Below are positions 42,723-52,479 of a DNA stretch of 64,000 bases, in pieces. The notes under the pieces were generated by a model. It was not told the origin of the DNA and ran no database searches. It worked only from the letters and a program-made list of their open reading frames with translations. Source of the stretch: Methylobacterium pseudosasicola (GTDB taxonomy: Bacteria > Pseudomonadota > Alphaproteobacteria > Rhizobiales > Beijerinckiaceae); assembly GCF_900114535.1 (NCBI RefSeq), contig NZ_FOTK01000026.1, positions 29,478-93,477 on the forward strand, read 5' to 3'. Made by a program: the position numbers and the translations under genes. The number at the start of each line of letters is the position of its first letter. Within the stretch, counting starts at the first letter, position 1.

Positions 42723-44975
42723 TTGAATCGAATGACCCAGGCGGCCCGTATCGACCTCACGGCCTGTGACCGCGAGCCGATCCACATCGCGGGCAGCGTG
42801 CAGCCGCATGGCTTCCTGCTTGTCCTCGAACCGCCGTCCCTGACCGTCGTGCAGGCCAGCGCCAACGCCCCGGTCGAGGCGGCAGTGGGCACGTCGCTGG
42901 ATGCGGCATTCCCGCACCTCGCCGCCATCGTCCGACGCCATCTCGACGAACCCGGGCCGCAGACGGGCGCGTCCTACCTCCGCACCGTGACGCTCACGTC
43001 CGATGCCGCCCGCCTGACCTACGAGGTCGCGGCGCACTGGGTCGACGGCCTCGTGGTGCTGGAACTGGAGGAGGTCGACGCCGCGGCGACGGATCTCGGC
43101 CTCGACGTGCTCACGCCGCGGCTGCGCTCCTTCGTCGAGCGCCTGCACGCCGCCCACGACATCGAGGAACTCTGCCACCTCGTCGCGCAGGACATCCGCG
43201 CCGTCACCGGCCTCGACCGGGCGCTGGTCTACCGCTTCGACCGGGATTGGCACGGCACGGTGCTGGCCGAGGACGGCAACGGCGCGCTGCCAAGCTACCT
43301 CGACCTGCGCTTCCCCGCCTCCGACATCCCGGCGCAGGCGCGCGAGCTCTACCGCCGCAACCGCATGCGCATCATCCCGGACGCGGGCTACGCCCCCGTG
43401 CCGATCCTGCCGGCGGCGACGCCCTCGGGGAAGCCCCTGGACCTCAGCCAGTCCGTCCTGCGGTCCGTCTCGCCGGTCCATGTCGAGTACATGCGCAACA
43501 TGGGCACGATGGCGTCCATGTCGGTGTCGATCCTGATCGACGGCGCGCTCTGGGGCCTGATCTCCTGCCACAACGCCCAGCCGAGGCGCGTGCCGCTGCA
43601 CGCCCGCAACGCCTGCGACGTGCTCGCCCAGATCTTCGCCCTGCAGCTCTCGGCCCGCGAGCGCGGCGCCCAGGCCGAGCAACGGCTGGCGCTCGGGCAG
43701 GTGCAGGCCCGGCTCCTTGGGTTCATGGCAGAGGAGGACAGCTTCGTCGACGGCCTGCTCAAGCACCCCGACGACGTCCTGGCACTGGTGAACGCCTCCG
43801 GCGCGGCCGTCGTCACCGCCGACCGGTGCCGGCTGATGGGCGCGACGCCGGAAGAGCATGACGTGCGCGCGATGTACGACTGGCTGTCGGCCCGCGGCGA
43901 CACCGACGACGTGTTCGTGTCCGAGGCCCTGTCCGAGACCATCCCGGGGGCGGCGGCCTACGCCGACCGTGCGAGCGGGCTACTCGCGATCTCGATCTCG
44001 AAGAAGTACGCGAGCTACATCCTCTGGTTCAGGCCGGAGGTGGTCCGGACGGTCAAGTGGGGCGGCAACCCGGTCAAGCCGGCCGTCCCGGACCCCGAGG
44101 GTGGCCCGGACCGACTGCACCCCCGGAAGTCGTTCGAGATCTGGAAGGAGACGGTGCAGGGCCGCTCGTTGCCGTGGTCGGTGACCGAGGTCGAGGCGGC
44201 CGGGGACCTTCGCACCTCGGTGCTCGGCATCGTGCTGCGCCGGGCGGAGGAACTCGCGGCGATGAGCGAGGAGCTTCAGCGCTCGAACAAGGAGCTGGAG
44301 GCGTTCTCGTACTCGGTGAGCCACGACCTGCGCGCGCCGTTCCGGCACATCGTCGGCTACTCGAACCTGCTCAAGACCCGGGAGGGCGCCAACCTCTCGG
44401 ACAAGGGCAGGCACTATGTCGAGACCATCATCGAGGCGGCTGCGTCGGCCGGCACGCTGGTCGACAACCTGTTGACCTTCTCGCAGATGGGCCGGCACGC
44501 GCTGAACAAGGTCTCAGGGGAGATGGGTCCCCTGGTCGACGAGGTGCGTCGCAAGGTCGAGCCGGACATCGCGCCCGGTCGGACCGTGCGCTGGGAGATC
44601 GGCCCCCTCGGCCGGGTGCATGCCGACCCGTTCATGCTGCGGCTGGTGATCGAGAACCTGCTATCCAACGCCGTGAAGTATACCCGCGACAGCCCCGAGG
44701 CGGTCGTCGAGGTCGGGAGGCTGCCGCCGAAGGACGGCGAGGCCGTCTTCTTCGTACGCGACAACGGCGTCGGCTTCGACATGGCCTACGTCGACAAGCT
44801 GTTCGGCGTGTTCCAGCGCCTGCACCGGGTCGAGGAGTTCGAGGGTACCGGCATCGGTTTGGCCAACGTCCGCCGAATCGTCGAGCGCCACGGCGGCCGG
44901 ACCTGGGCCGAGGGACGGCTCGGCGAGGGCGCCACCTTCACCTTCACCCTGCCACTCCGGGAGGACGCACGCTGA
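42723..44975 (+). CDS. bacteriophytochrome histidine kinase
   Basis: 750-aa red/far-red light sensor kinase. Residues ~10-110 are a PAS-like domain with the biliverdin-binding Cys15 (TACDREPIHIAGSVQPHG). The GAF domain holds the PxSDIP chromophore motif (FPASDIPAQARELYRRN) and SPVHVEYMRNMG. A PHY domain follows, then HisKA (SYSVSHDLRAPF, His534) and HATPase_c (IENLLSNAVKYTR, DNGVGFD, GTGIGLANV). It is followed one base later by a receiver protein, its probable partner. The Cys and DIP motifs are intact, so it should bind biliverdin. Confidence 0.95.
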   Translation: MNRMTQAARIDLTACDREPIHIAGSVQPHGFLLVLEPPSLTVVQASANAPVEAAVGTSLDAAFPHLAAIVRRHLDEPGPQTGASYLRTVTLTSDAARLTYEVAAHWVDGLVVLELEEVDAAATDLGLDVLTPRLRSFVERLHAAHDIEELCHLVAQDIRAVTGLDRALVYRFDRDWHGTVLAEDGNGALPSYLDLRFPASDIPAQARELYRRNRMRIIPDAGYAPVPILPAATPSGKPLDLSQSVLRSVSPVHVEYMRNMGTMASMSVSILIDGALWGLISCHNAQPRRVPLHARNACDVLAQIFALQLSARERGAQAEQRLALGQVQARLLGFMAEEDSFVDGLLKHPDDVLALVNASGAAVVTADRCRLMGATPEEHDVRAMYDWLSARGDTDDVFVSEALSETIPGAAAYADRASGLLAISISKKYASYILWFRPEVVRTVKWGGNPVKPAVPDPEGGPDRLHPRKSFEIWKETVQGRSLPWSVTEVEAAGDLRTSVLGIVLRRAEELAAMSEELQRSNKELEAFSYSVSHDLRAPFRHIVGYSNLLKTREGANLSDKGRHYVETIIEAAASAGTLVDNLLTFSQMGRHALNKVSGEMGPLVDEVRRKVEPDIAPGRTVRWEIGPLGRVHADPFMLRLVIENLLSNAVKYTRDSPEAVVEVGRLPPKDGEAVFFVRDNGVGFDMAYVDKLFGVFQRLHRVEEFEGTGIGLANVRRIVERHGGRTWAEGRLGEGATFTFTLPLREDAR

Positions 44976-44976
44976 C

Positions 44977-45438
44977 ATGGCCGGACTGAAGCCGATCCTC
45001 CTCGTCGAGGACAACCCGAACGATATCGAGTTGACGCTGGCGGCGCTCGAATCGAGCGAGATCGCCAACGAGATCGTCATCTGCCGCGACGGCGCCGAGG
45101 CGCTCGATTTCCTTCAGAGGAAAGGTCCGCACGAGGGCCGGGAGAAGCAGGACCCGGCCGTGGTGTTGCTCGACCTGAAGCTGCCGAAGGTCGACGGCCT
45201 GGAGGTGCTGGCCAGGGTCAAGGGCGATCCGGCCACGCGCGGCATCCCCGTGGTGATGCTCACCTCGTCGCGTGAGGAGACCGACGTGGTCCGTTCGTAC
45301 GACCTCGGGGTGAACGCCTTCGTGGTGAAGCCGGGCGCCTTCGACCAGTTTTTCGCCGCCATCCGGGAGTTGGGCGTGTTCTGGACGACCGTGAACGAGG
45401 CACCCCCGCACAGGAGAAGCCCGCCATCCAACGGGTGA
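44977..45438 (+). CDS. single-domain response regulator (Rcp1-type)
   Basis: 153-aa CheY-like receiver: LLVEDNPND, phosphoacceptor Asp66 (VVLLDLKLPKVDG), MLTSS and the conserved Lys of FVVKPG. No output domain. It belongs to the phytochrome-associated receiver group and starts directly after the bacteriophytochrome. Stop overlaps the GTG of the next gene. Confidence 0.92.
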   Translation: MAGLKPILLVEDNPNDIELTLAALESSEIANEIVICRDGAEALDFLQRKGPHEGREKQDPAVVLLDLKLPKVDGLEVLARVKGDPATRGIPVVMLTSSREETDVVRSYDLGVNAFVVKPGAFDQFFAAIRELGVFWTTVNEAPPHRRSPPSNG

Positions 45439-47162
45439 TCGACCACTCCGCCGGCCCGTTGCGCATCCTCCACCTGGAGGACAGCGACCTCGACGCGGAA
45501 CTCATCGAGGCGGAACTGGACAACCTCGGCCGTCCGTTCGTGATCGAGCGGGTAATGACGCGCGGGGAGTTCGAGGCCACCGCCGTTCCCGGCCGTCATG
45601 ACGTGATCCTGGCGGACTACGTCCTGCCGACCTTCGACGGCGTCAGCGCCCTCGGCATCGCGCGGGAGCAATGCCCCGACATCCCGTTCATCTTCTGCTC
45701 CGGCACGCTTGGCGAGGACGTGGCGGTCGAGGCGCTGAAGAACGGCGCGACCGACTACGTCGGCAAGCAGCGTCTCGACCGCATGACCCGCACCATCGTC
45801 CGGGCGTTGTCCGAGGCGCGGGCGAAATCCGAAAGGGCGGCGGCAGAAGCGGCCCTGCAGGCGCTCAACGAGACGCTTGAGACCCGCATCGCCGAGCGGA
45901 CCCGCGAGCTCGCCGAGACCAATGCCGAGCTCAAGCATCAGATCGTCGAGCGGGAGCGGGCCGAGGAAGCCCTGCGCCTGAACCAGCGCCTGGAGGCCGT
46001 CGGGCAATTGACCTCCGGCGTCGCGCACGACTTCAACAACCTGCTCACGGTCATCGCCGGGAACATCGAGTTCCTTGAACGCGCGGTCTCCGACGACCGC
46101 TCGAAGCGTCGCTTGGCGATGATGAGGGGGGCGGCCGAGCGCGGCGCCCGTCTCACGGCGCAGCTCCTGGCCTTTTCGCGTCGCCAGCGACTGGAGCCAA
46201 CCCCGGTCGGCTTGAACGACACGGTCGCCTCGATGCGCGACCTTCTGCAAAGCTCCATCGGCGGCGCGGTCCGAATCGAGACCATCCTCCAAAATGACCT
46301 CTGGCCGGCGTTAGTCGACGCGACGCAGATCGAGCTCGTGATCCTCAACCTCGCCATCAACGCCCGCGACGCGATGGCGGTGGGAGGTCGCCTCACCATC
46401 GAGACCGCCAACGTGTCCGTCACCGGTGCCCCGACCCGTCCGGAGCAACCGCAGCCGGGCGAGTATGCCATGATCTCGGTGAGCGATACCGGGACCGGCA
46501 TGCCGCCGGATGTCCTTGAGCGGGTCTTCGAGCCGTTCTTCACGACCAAGGAAGTGGGTAAGGGGTCGGGTCTCGGCCTCGCCCAGGTCTACGGGTTCGT
46601 GAAGCAGTCCGGTGGCGGCATCCGCATAGACACCGTCCCCGGCGAGGGTACGTCGATCAAGGTCTACCTACCCCGGGTCGTCGGCGTGGGAACGGCATCG
46701 ACCGAGGGGGCGACGCCCGTCGATTGCGCCCGTATTCACCCGCCGGGGAGCCGCCCGAAGCTCCTCGTCGTCGACGACGACGCGGACGTCCGGGAAGTGA
46801 CCGTGACCCGGCTCTCCGCGGACGGGTACGACGTCCGCGAGGCGGCCTCCGGTCTCCAGGCGCTGGCCGCCCTGGAGGCGGACCCCTGCGTCGACCTGGT
46901 GGTACTAGACTTCGCCATGCCGGGCATGAACGGCGCCGAGGCAGCGGTCGAGATCCGCCGGCGCTGGCCGGGGGTGCCGGTCTTGTTCGTGACCGGGTTC
47001 GCGGAAACGACGGCCCTGACACAGGCCGGTGCGGACGGAGCCGACGCCGTCGTCCTGAAGCCGTTCCGGGCCGGCGAACTCGAACGCAAGGTCGCCGCCG
47101 CCGTCGCCACCCGCGTCCAGCCGGGGCTCAAGCTCGTCTCCGACCGCACGCGGGGCGGCTGA
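45435..47162 (+). CDS. hybrid sensor kinase, receiver-kinase-receiver
   Basis: 575 aa from a GTG that overlaps the previous stop (GTGA). An N-terminal receiver (LHLEDSDLDAELI, Asp61 in LADYVLP), a coiled coil (TLETRIAERTRELAETN), HisKA GVAHDFNNLLTVI (His198), HATPase (NLAINARDAM, SDTGTGMP, GSGLGLAQV), and a C-terminal receiver (LVVDDDADVRE, LDFAMPGMNG, LKPF). Third member of the light-signalling operon, likely passing phosphate on to a further regulator. Confidence 0.92.
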   Translation: MIDHSAGPLRILHLEDSDLDAELIEAELDNLGRPFVIERVMTRGEFEATAVPGRHDVILADYVLPTFDGVSALGIAREQCPDIPFIFCSGTLGEDVAVEALKNGATDYVGKQRLDRMTRTIVRALSEARAKSERAAAEAALQALNETLETRIAERTRELAETNAELKHQIVERERAEEALRLNQRLEAVGQLTSGVAHDFNNLLTVIAGNIEFLERAVSDDRSKRRLAMMRGAAERGARLTAQLLAFSRRQRLEPTPVGLNDTVASMRDLLQSSIGGAVRIETILQNDLWPALVDATQIELVILNLAINARDAMAVGGRLTIETANVSVTGAPTRPEQPQPGEYAMISVSDTGTGMPPDVLERVFEPFFTTKEVGKGSGLGLAQVYGFVKQSGGGIRIDTVPGEGTSIKVYLPRVVGVGTASTEGATPVDCARIHPPGSRPKLLVVDDDADVREVTVTRLSADGYDVREAASGLQALAALEADPCVDLVVLDFAMPGMNGAEAAVEIRRRWPGVPVLFVTGFAETTALTQAGADGADAVVLKPFRAGELERKVAAAVATRVQPGLKLVSDRTRGG

Positions 47163-47488
47163 CCGGCGAAGAACCCGGTCCGCCCCAATCCGCTGGATCG
47201 GCGCACGGAGGTTGGCGAACCGACCTATCGTGGCATGCATCGCCCGAGAACGGCGAAAGCAAGCGAGCCGTCACCGCCGAGGGGCGCCGGCCAACTCCGC
47301 GATTCGCGAATGCCGGCCCGTACCGACCCTGCGTGGATCGACGAGGCCCGGAGGCATGCGTATCGCGGTGCGCTACGCGTGACGCTTCTTCGCGTGCGCC
47401 TGCGGGCGTCCAAGGCCTGGACGACGGCGCACGGGAGCAATGACGCGTCCGTATGCGTTCGTTGGACGCCACAAAGAGCGAGGGATGG
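47163..47488. other. intergenic stretch
   Basis: No supported gene between the hybrid kinase and the small Pro-rich protein. Nothing notable seen. Confidence 0.4.
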
Positions 47489-47644
47489 ATGCCCGATGAA
47501 CCCGACTTGCCGGATGGCGTACCGCCGGCGACCCCGGACATTGGGCTGCCGACACCGACTGGGCCGGATCTCCCGCCACCGCCTGACTTGCCTCCGCGGC
47601 CCGAGGACAGGTCGAAGCCCGAGACCGCCATCAGGAGCGATTGA
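47489..47644 (+). CDS. small proline-rich protein
   Basis: 51 codons from an ATG near GAGCGAGGG. Composition is dominated by Pro, Asp and Gly (PDEPDLPDGVPPATPDIG). A similar Pro-rich mini-gene lies at 62300-62437 on the other strand. Function unknown; disordered. Confidence 0.45.
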   Translation: MPDEPDLPDGVPPATPDIGLPTPTGPDLPPPPDLPPRPEDRSKPETAIRSD

Positions 47645-47723
47645 CGCCATTTTCCGGGTCGAGTCGTCACGACCCGGTGCCCAATCCCGGCGTTGTCACA
47701 TCGAACCACACTTGGAGATATGC

Positions 47724-48239
47724 ATGCGCACCACCGCCATCATGCTCGCAACGTCCATCACCGCTTGGCCCGCCATGGCCCAAGCTCCGAAAGAGGAAGC
47801 TGTGGCCATCGGGCCATGGAAGGTCGAGGCGGTCTCGAAGGGCCAGAAGTTCGAGCGCTGCACGATGACCCGCACCACGGACGATGGCGTGGAAGTCGAG
47901 TTCGCCCGCGACGCGGAAGGCCTCGACCTGACGATGAGTTCGCCGAAGTGGAAGCTCGGGCGCGGCAAGAGCTACCCGGTCGAGTTGACCGCCGGGTCGT
48001 CGATGCTGCAGGCGACCGTGGCGGCGTCCGGCAACGCGGTCTCGCTTCCGGTCAAGGACGAGAAATTCCTGAAGTCGCTCAAGCTGGCCGATGCCCTGGA
48101 CGTAAAGGGCGAGGGAGCGACCATCAAGGTGGCGCTCGACAAGAGCGCTGCCGGCCTCGACCGTTTGGAGGCTTGCTACGCGAAGAACGGCTCGGCGACC
48201 GAGACGAACCCGTTCGTCGCACCGAGCCGCAAGCCGTAG
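47724..48239 (+). CDS. periplasmic protein of unknown function
   Basis: 171 aa with TTGGAGA before the ATG. Signal peptide MRTTAIMLATSITAWPAMAQA, cleaved after MAQA or AMA. The mature part is beta-rich with two cysteines (ERCTMTRTTDD near the start, LEACYAKNG near the end), resembling invasion-associated locus B-like or related periplasmic proteins, but not securely assigned. Confidence 0.72.
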   Translation: MRTTAIMLATSITAWPAMAQAPKEEAVAIGPWKVEAVSKGQKFERCTMTRTTDDGVEVEFARDAEGLDLTMSSPKWKLGRGKSYPVELTAGSSMLQATVAASGNAVSLPVKDEKFLKSLKLADALDVKGEGATIKVALDKSAAGLDRLEACYAKNGSATETNPFVAPSRKP

Positions 48240-48273
48240 CGTCGAGCGACCGCGGGGGCGGGACGGCGGCCGC

Positions 48274-51261
48274 GTGCGTTGTCCCTGGGTGATGCGAGGC
48301 GCCCTGGCCGACCGGGCGGGCTTTCTCGATGCGAAGGAAGATACCGGTTTGCCCGAACGTGATCTGAGCCGATTGTCGAGGGAAGATCTTGAAGCCGAGG
48401 TGAGGCGACTGCGCCGCAGGGCCGAGGCTACGTCCATGGACACGGCCCGGCAGAATGCGGTGTTCGACAGCGCGCTCGACTTCGCGATGGTCGTCACGGA
48501 CCGCGAGGGCATCATCACCGCCTGGAACAGCGGCGCCGAGCACGTCATGGGTTGGACGGCGGACGAGATGCACGGGCGGGATGCCGCGCGCTTCTTCACG
48601 CCGGAGGACCGCACCGCGGGTCGGGTCGCTTACGAGATGGAGACCGCCCTCCGACACGGGCGCGCCCAGGACGAGCGCTGGCACCTCAGGAAGGGTGAGA
48701 AGCGATTCTGGGCATCGGGTGAGATGATGCCCCTGCGCGGCGAGGACGGCGGGCACCTCGGATTCGTGAAGATCATGCGGGACCGGACGGACGAGCACTT
48801 GGCGGGGGCTGCGCTGCGCCGGGTGGAATGTCATCGGGCCGCCCTCCTGGACCTCAGCGACGAACTGGCCGAGCACGATGACGACACGGGCAGCCTGATC
48901 GACGTCGCGAGCCGGATCCTCGGTCGCTCGCTCGGCGTGGAGTTGGTCGGCTACGGCATGGTGGATCCCGACGCCGAAACCATCACGGTCGAGCGCGACT
49001 GGACGACCGGTCCCGCACGGACGTTGGCCGGGACGCTCAGGTTCCGGGACTTCGGAACGTACGTGGACGACCTCAAGCGCGGGGAGACGGTCGTCGTCTC
49101 CGATGCCCGTGCCGATGCGCGCACGGCCGCTTTCGCGGAGGCGTTGAAGGAGCGATGCGCAAGGGCGTTCGTGAACGCCCCGGTATTCGAGCATGGGCGC
49201 TTCGTCGCCCTGCTGTACGTCAGCACCTGCCACGCGCGGCAATGGAGCGAGGATGAGCTCGCCTTCATCCGCGAGGTGGCGGTGCGCACCCGTGCGGCCA
49301 CCGCCCGGCGGCAGGCCGAGACCGCCCTGCGGGCGAGCGAGACCGAACTGCGTCTCGTCACCGACGCCGTGCCGTTCCTCATCTCGTTCGTGGACCTGAC
49401 GCTGACCTACCGGTTCGCGAATGCGGCCTACCGGGATTGGTTCGGGCTCCAGCCCGAGGACGTCGTCGGTCGGACCATTCCCGAGATCGCCGGGGCGGAA
49501 GGTTATGCCCTCAGGCGCGCCGCCATCGACCGTGCGCTCGCCGGGGAAGCGGTGCAGATGGATCTGGTCTGGCCGCGGCCGGACGGGCGGCGTCGCATCG
49601 CCGACATCCGGTACCTGCCCAGACGGGCGGCCAACGGTCGAACGGACGGCTTCTACATCCTCGTGCAGGATGTCACGGCCCTGCGGGACGCGGCGACGGT
49701 TCTTGCCGAACGTGCCGACACGCTGGCGCGTGAGGTGGCCCTTCGCACAGCTGAGCGCGACGAGGTATGGCGGTACGCCGGCGACCTGCTGTCCGTGCTG
49801 GACTTCGATGGCCGCCTGACGACCTGCAACCCGGCGTGGACTGCCGCGCTGGGCTGGTCCCAGGCCGAACTGGTCGGACGCTCGGTGTTCGACCTGATCC
49901 ACCCCGACGACCGTGAGCGTTCCGCCGTGGGGCTAGCCGGGCTCGCGCGGGGCGAGGCGGTCAGCGGTTTCGAGAATCGCTACCGGCGCAAGGATGGCGA
50001 GTACCGTTGGCTGTCGTGGAACGCGGTGCCAGGCGACGGGCGGATCTTCGCCACGACCCGCGACGTGACCGAGGCGAAGGAGCACGCCCTAGCCTTCGAG
50101 GCCACCGCCGAGGCGCTGCGGCAATCACAGAAGATGGAAGCGGTCGGGCAATTGACCGGCGGCGTCGCGCACGACTTCAACAACCTGCTGACCATCATCC
50201 GCTCCTCGGTCGACTTCCTGCGCCGGCCAGACCTCGCCGAGGAGCGGCGCAAGCGGTACATGGACGCCGTTTCCGACACGGTGGACCGCGCAGCCAAGCT
50301 CACAGGGCAATTGCTCGCGTTCGCCAGACGGCAGGCGCTGAAGCCGGAGGTGCTCGACGTCGGCGAGCGCGTGCGCGCCGTGGCCGACATGCTCGACACC
50401 GTGACGGGCGCCCGGGTGCGGGTGGTGACGGAAGTTCCGGACCACCCATGCTTCGTCCTGGCCGACCTCAGCCAGTTCGAGACCGCCGTCGTCAACATGG
50501 CGGTGAACGCCCGCGACGCCATGGACGGCGCCGGCACGCTGACCCTGAGGGTGGGGTGTAGTGGCCCGATGCCACCGATCCGCGGGCATGGCGGCGGTCC
50601 CGGACCCTTCGCGCGGGTCTCGCTCAGCGACACGGGCACGGGTATCGCCGAGGCTGACCTCGCACGGATCTTCGAGCCGTTCTTCACCACCAAGGAAGTA
50701 GGCCGGGGCACCGGTCTGGGCCTCAGCCAGGTGTTCGGGTTCGCGAAGCAATCGGGCGGCGACGTCGACGTTCACAGCGTCGTCGGCGAGGGGACCACCT
50801 TCACGCTCTACCTGCCGGAAGTGGAGGCGAAACCCGGGCGAGACGTCGACCAGGATGAGGAGGGTCCGGCTCCCGACGGGCGGGGCCTGCGCGTGCTCGT
50901 CGTCGAGGACAACGTCGAGGTCGGTCGGTTCGCGACGCAGATCCTGGAGGATCTCGGCTACCGTACCGAATGGACGGCAAACGCAGAGGAGGCACTGGAG
51001 CGGCTCCGCCCGGACGGTAACGCTTTCCAGGTCGTCTTCTCGGACGTGGTGATGCCGGGCATGGGTGGCATCGCGCTGGCAGAGGAGCTTCGCCGCCGGC
51101 TGCCGTGGATGCCGGTGGTGCTGGCCTCGGGCTACAGCCACGTCCTGGCACAGGATGGCGCCCACGGGTTCGAACTTCTCCACAAACCGTACTCGGCCGA
51201 CCAACTGTCCCGCGTCCTGCGGCGCGTGACACACGGTGGACGTGCCGGGCGATACGGCTGA
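48274..51261 (+). CDS. multi-PAS/GAF hybrid histidine kinase
   Basis: Up to 995 aa. Domains in order: PAS (AVFDSALDFAMVVTDREG), GAF (~residues 190-345), two PAS domains (LVTDAVPFLISFVDLTLTY; LLSVLDFDGRLTTCNPAW), HisKA GGVAHDFNNLLTII (His633), HATPase (NMAVNARDAMDG, SDTGTGIAE, GTGLGLSQV), and a receiver (VLVVEDNVEVG, FSDVVMPGMGG, HKPY). No membrane segments, so a cytosolic sensor. The true start may be downstream of 48274, before ERDLSRLSREDLEAEV. Confidence 0.92.
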   Translation: MRCPWVMRGALADRAGFLDAKEDTGLPERDLSRLSREDLEAEVRRLRRRAEATSMDTARQNAVFDSALDFAMVVTDREGIITAWNSGAEHVMGWTADEMHGRDAARFFTPEDRTAGRVAYEMETALRHGRAQDERWHLRKGEKRFWASGEMMPLRGEDGGHLGFVKIMRDRTDEHLAGAALRRVECHRAALLDLSDELAEHDDDTGSLIDVASRILGRSLGVELVGYGMVDPDAETITVERDWTTGPARTLAGTLRFRDFGTYVDDLKRGETVVVSDARADARTAAFAEALKERCARAFVNAPVFEHGRFVALLYVSTCHARQWSEDELAFIREVAVRTRAATARRQAETALRASETELRLVTDAVPFLISFVDLTLTYRFANAAYRDWFGLQPEDVVGRTIPEIAGAEGYALRRAAIDRALAGEAVQMDLVWPRPDGRRRIADIRYLPRRAANGRTDGFYILVQDVTALRDAATVLAERADTLAREVALRTAERDEVWRYAGDLLSVLDFDGRLTTCNPAWTAALGWSQAELVGRSVFDLIHPDDRERSAVGLAGLARGEAVSGFENRYRRKDGEYRWLSWNAVPGDGRIFATTRDVTEAKEHALAFEATAEALRQSQKMEAVGQLTGGVAHDFNNLLTIIRSSVDFLRRPDLAEERRKRYMDAVSDTVDRAAKLTGQLLAFARRQALKPEVLDVGERVRAVADMLDTVTGARVRVVTEVPDHPCFVLADLSQFETAVVNMAVNARDAMDGAGTLTLRVGCSGPMPPIRGHGGGPGPFARVSLSDTGTGIAEADLARIFEPFFTTKEVGRGTGLGLSQVFGFAKQSGGDVDVHSVVGEGTTFTLYLPEVEAKPGRDVDQDEEGPAPDGRGLRVLVVEDNVEVGRFATQILEDLGYRTEWTANAEEALERLRPDGNAFQVVFSDVVMPGMGGIALAEELRRRLPWMPVVLASGYSHVLAQDGAHGFELLHKPYSADQLSRVLRRVTHGGRAGRYG

Positions 51262-51353
51262 ACGGGCTTGATCGTGGACATATCCTTCGCGTCGGCGGCG
51301 TAAGTCGACGCTGTCCGTGCTGCTCCATCGGACATTACCTGGGTGAAACGCCC

Positions 51354-52400
51354 TTAGACGGTCACTATCGGGAACTTCAAACGGACCTCGGTTCCAGGTC
51401 CACCGGACCATGCGAGTTCCCCGCCGAGTTGTTGTGCGAGACCCTGCGCGATCCGGAACCCAAGGCTTCGGCTCGACGCGGGGTCGAACCCCTCCGGAAT
51501 ACCCTTGCCGTTGTCGGTCACCGTCAGGGAAAGGTTTGAGGCGTCGACCTGCTCCAGGCGCACGACGATGGTACCCCGCGCGTCGTCACCGAAGGCATGC
51601 TTGAGGGCGTTCGTGATGATCTCGACGACGAGGAGCGAGAGAGTCGTCAAGCGAGTGAGGTCGAGCGTGACGACTGGCGCCTCGACGAGACAGACCACGT
51701 TCCGCGCGCCCGTCGCGTCGAGCATGTCGGAACAGAGCTCCTGCAGGTACTGCCCGACCGGCATGGCGATGCGCGACGGGTCGTAGAGCCTACGGTGGAG
51801 CCGCGAGATGGTCTCCAGTCTCGCTCGCGCGTCGTCGATTACGGCGAGCGCCTCGGATGGGTCCGCCACGACCTTCTTCCTCTGGAAGGTGAGCAGGGCC
51901 GCCACGAACTGCATGTTGTTGGCGACGCGGTGCTGCAGTTCCTGGAACATGGTCCGCTGCTGCTCGTACAACCCGGCGTTGACGGCGCGCTCGCGCCGCA
52001 GGCGTTCGCCCGCGACGTGCATGAAATGGATCAGTGCGATGTCGACCGCGACGATGAAGGCGTAGAACGCGAGGGCGATGCCGGTCTGGGGGTTCAGGGC
52101 GAAGCTGTTTGCCGGTGCCAGGAAGAAGTACCAGGCGCAGAGACCCGACAGGATCGCGCTGCTGATGCCGGGCCGCAGGCCGAACAGGAAGGTCGTGACC
52201 ACGACGACGGGAAAGAAGGTGAGGTAGGGGAAGCCCGGTGGCAGGACTGGTTCCAGCCAGAACCTCAGCGCCAGGGCCGACGCGACCCCGGCGAGCGCCG
52301 CGACGTCACCGAGCCAGGGATGCGCCCGCAGCCGGAGAATGACCTCCGCGACGGGACTGGTTTCTACGGCGTCCGATGGGGTGGTTGGGGGAGTCGACAT
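51354..52400 (-). CDS. HWE/HisKA_2-type sensor kinase with DUF4118-like membrane domain
   Basis: 348 aa (start MSTPPTT; three codons longer from 52409). Four membrane segments in residues ~30-130 (VAALAGVASALALRFWL, PYLTFFPVVVVTTFLFG and two more) of KdpD/DUF4118 type. Dimerisation motif ELQHRVANNMQF (His ~157), then HATPase (VVEIITNALKHAFG, DNGKGIP, LGFRIAQGL). Such kinases often feed the general stress response of alphaproteobacteria. Confidence 0.88.
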   Translation of the reverse strand: MSTPPTTPSDAVETSPVAEVILRLRAHPWLGDVAALAGVASALALRFWLEPVLPPGFPYLTFFPVVVVTTFLFGLRPGISSAILSGLCAWYFFLAPANSFALNPQTGIALAFYAFIVAVDIALIHFMHVAGERLRRERAVNAGLYEQQRTMFQELQHRVANNMQFVAALLTFQRKKVVADPSEALAVIDDARARLETISRLHRRLYDPSRIAMPVGQYLQELCSDMLDATGARNVVCLVEAPVVTLDLTRLTTLSLLVVEIITNALKHAFGDDARGTIVVRLEQVDASNLSLTVTDNGKGIPEGFDPASSRSLGFRIAQGLAQQLGGELAWSGGPGTEVRLKFPIVTV

Positions 52401-52479
52401 GAAGGCCACGGTAGAATGGCGGGCTCGAAACGTCGATGACGCTACCTAACGAAAGAACTTGGCGGTGGCCACCGCGGAA

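Noticed and set aside
42717..43859. 380-codon minus-strand frame opposite the bacteriophytochrome
   Set aside because: A shadow of a well-recognised gene in high-GC DNA; no motif of its own.
48124..49902. 592-codon minus-strand frame
   Set aside because: It lies antisense to the periplasmic protein and the multi-PAS kinase and has no protein features.
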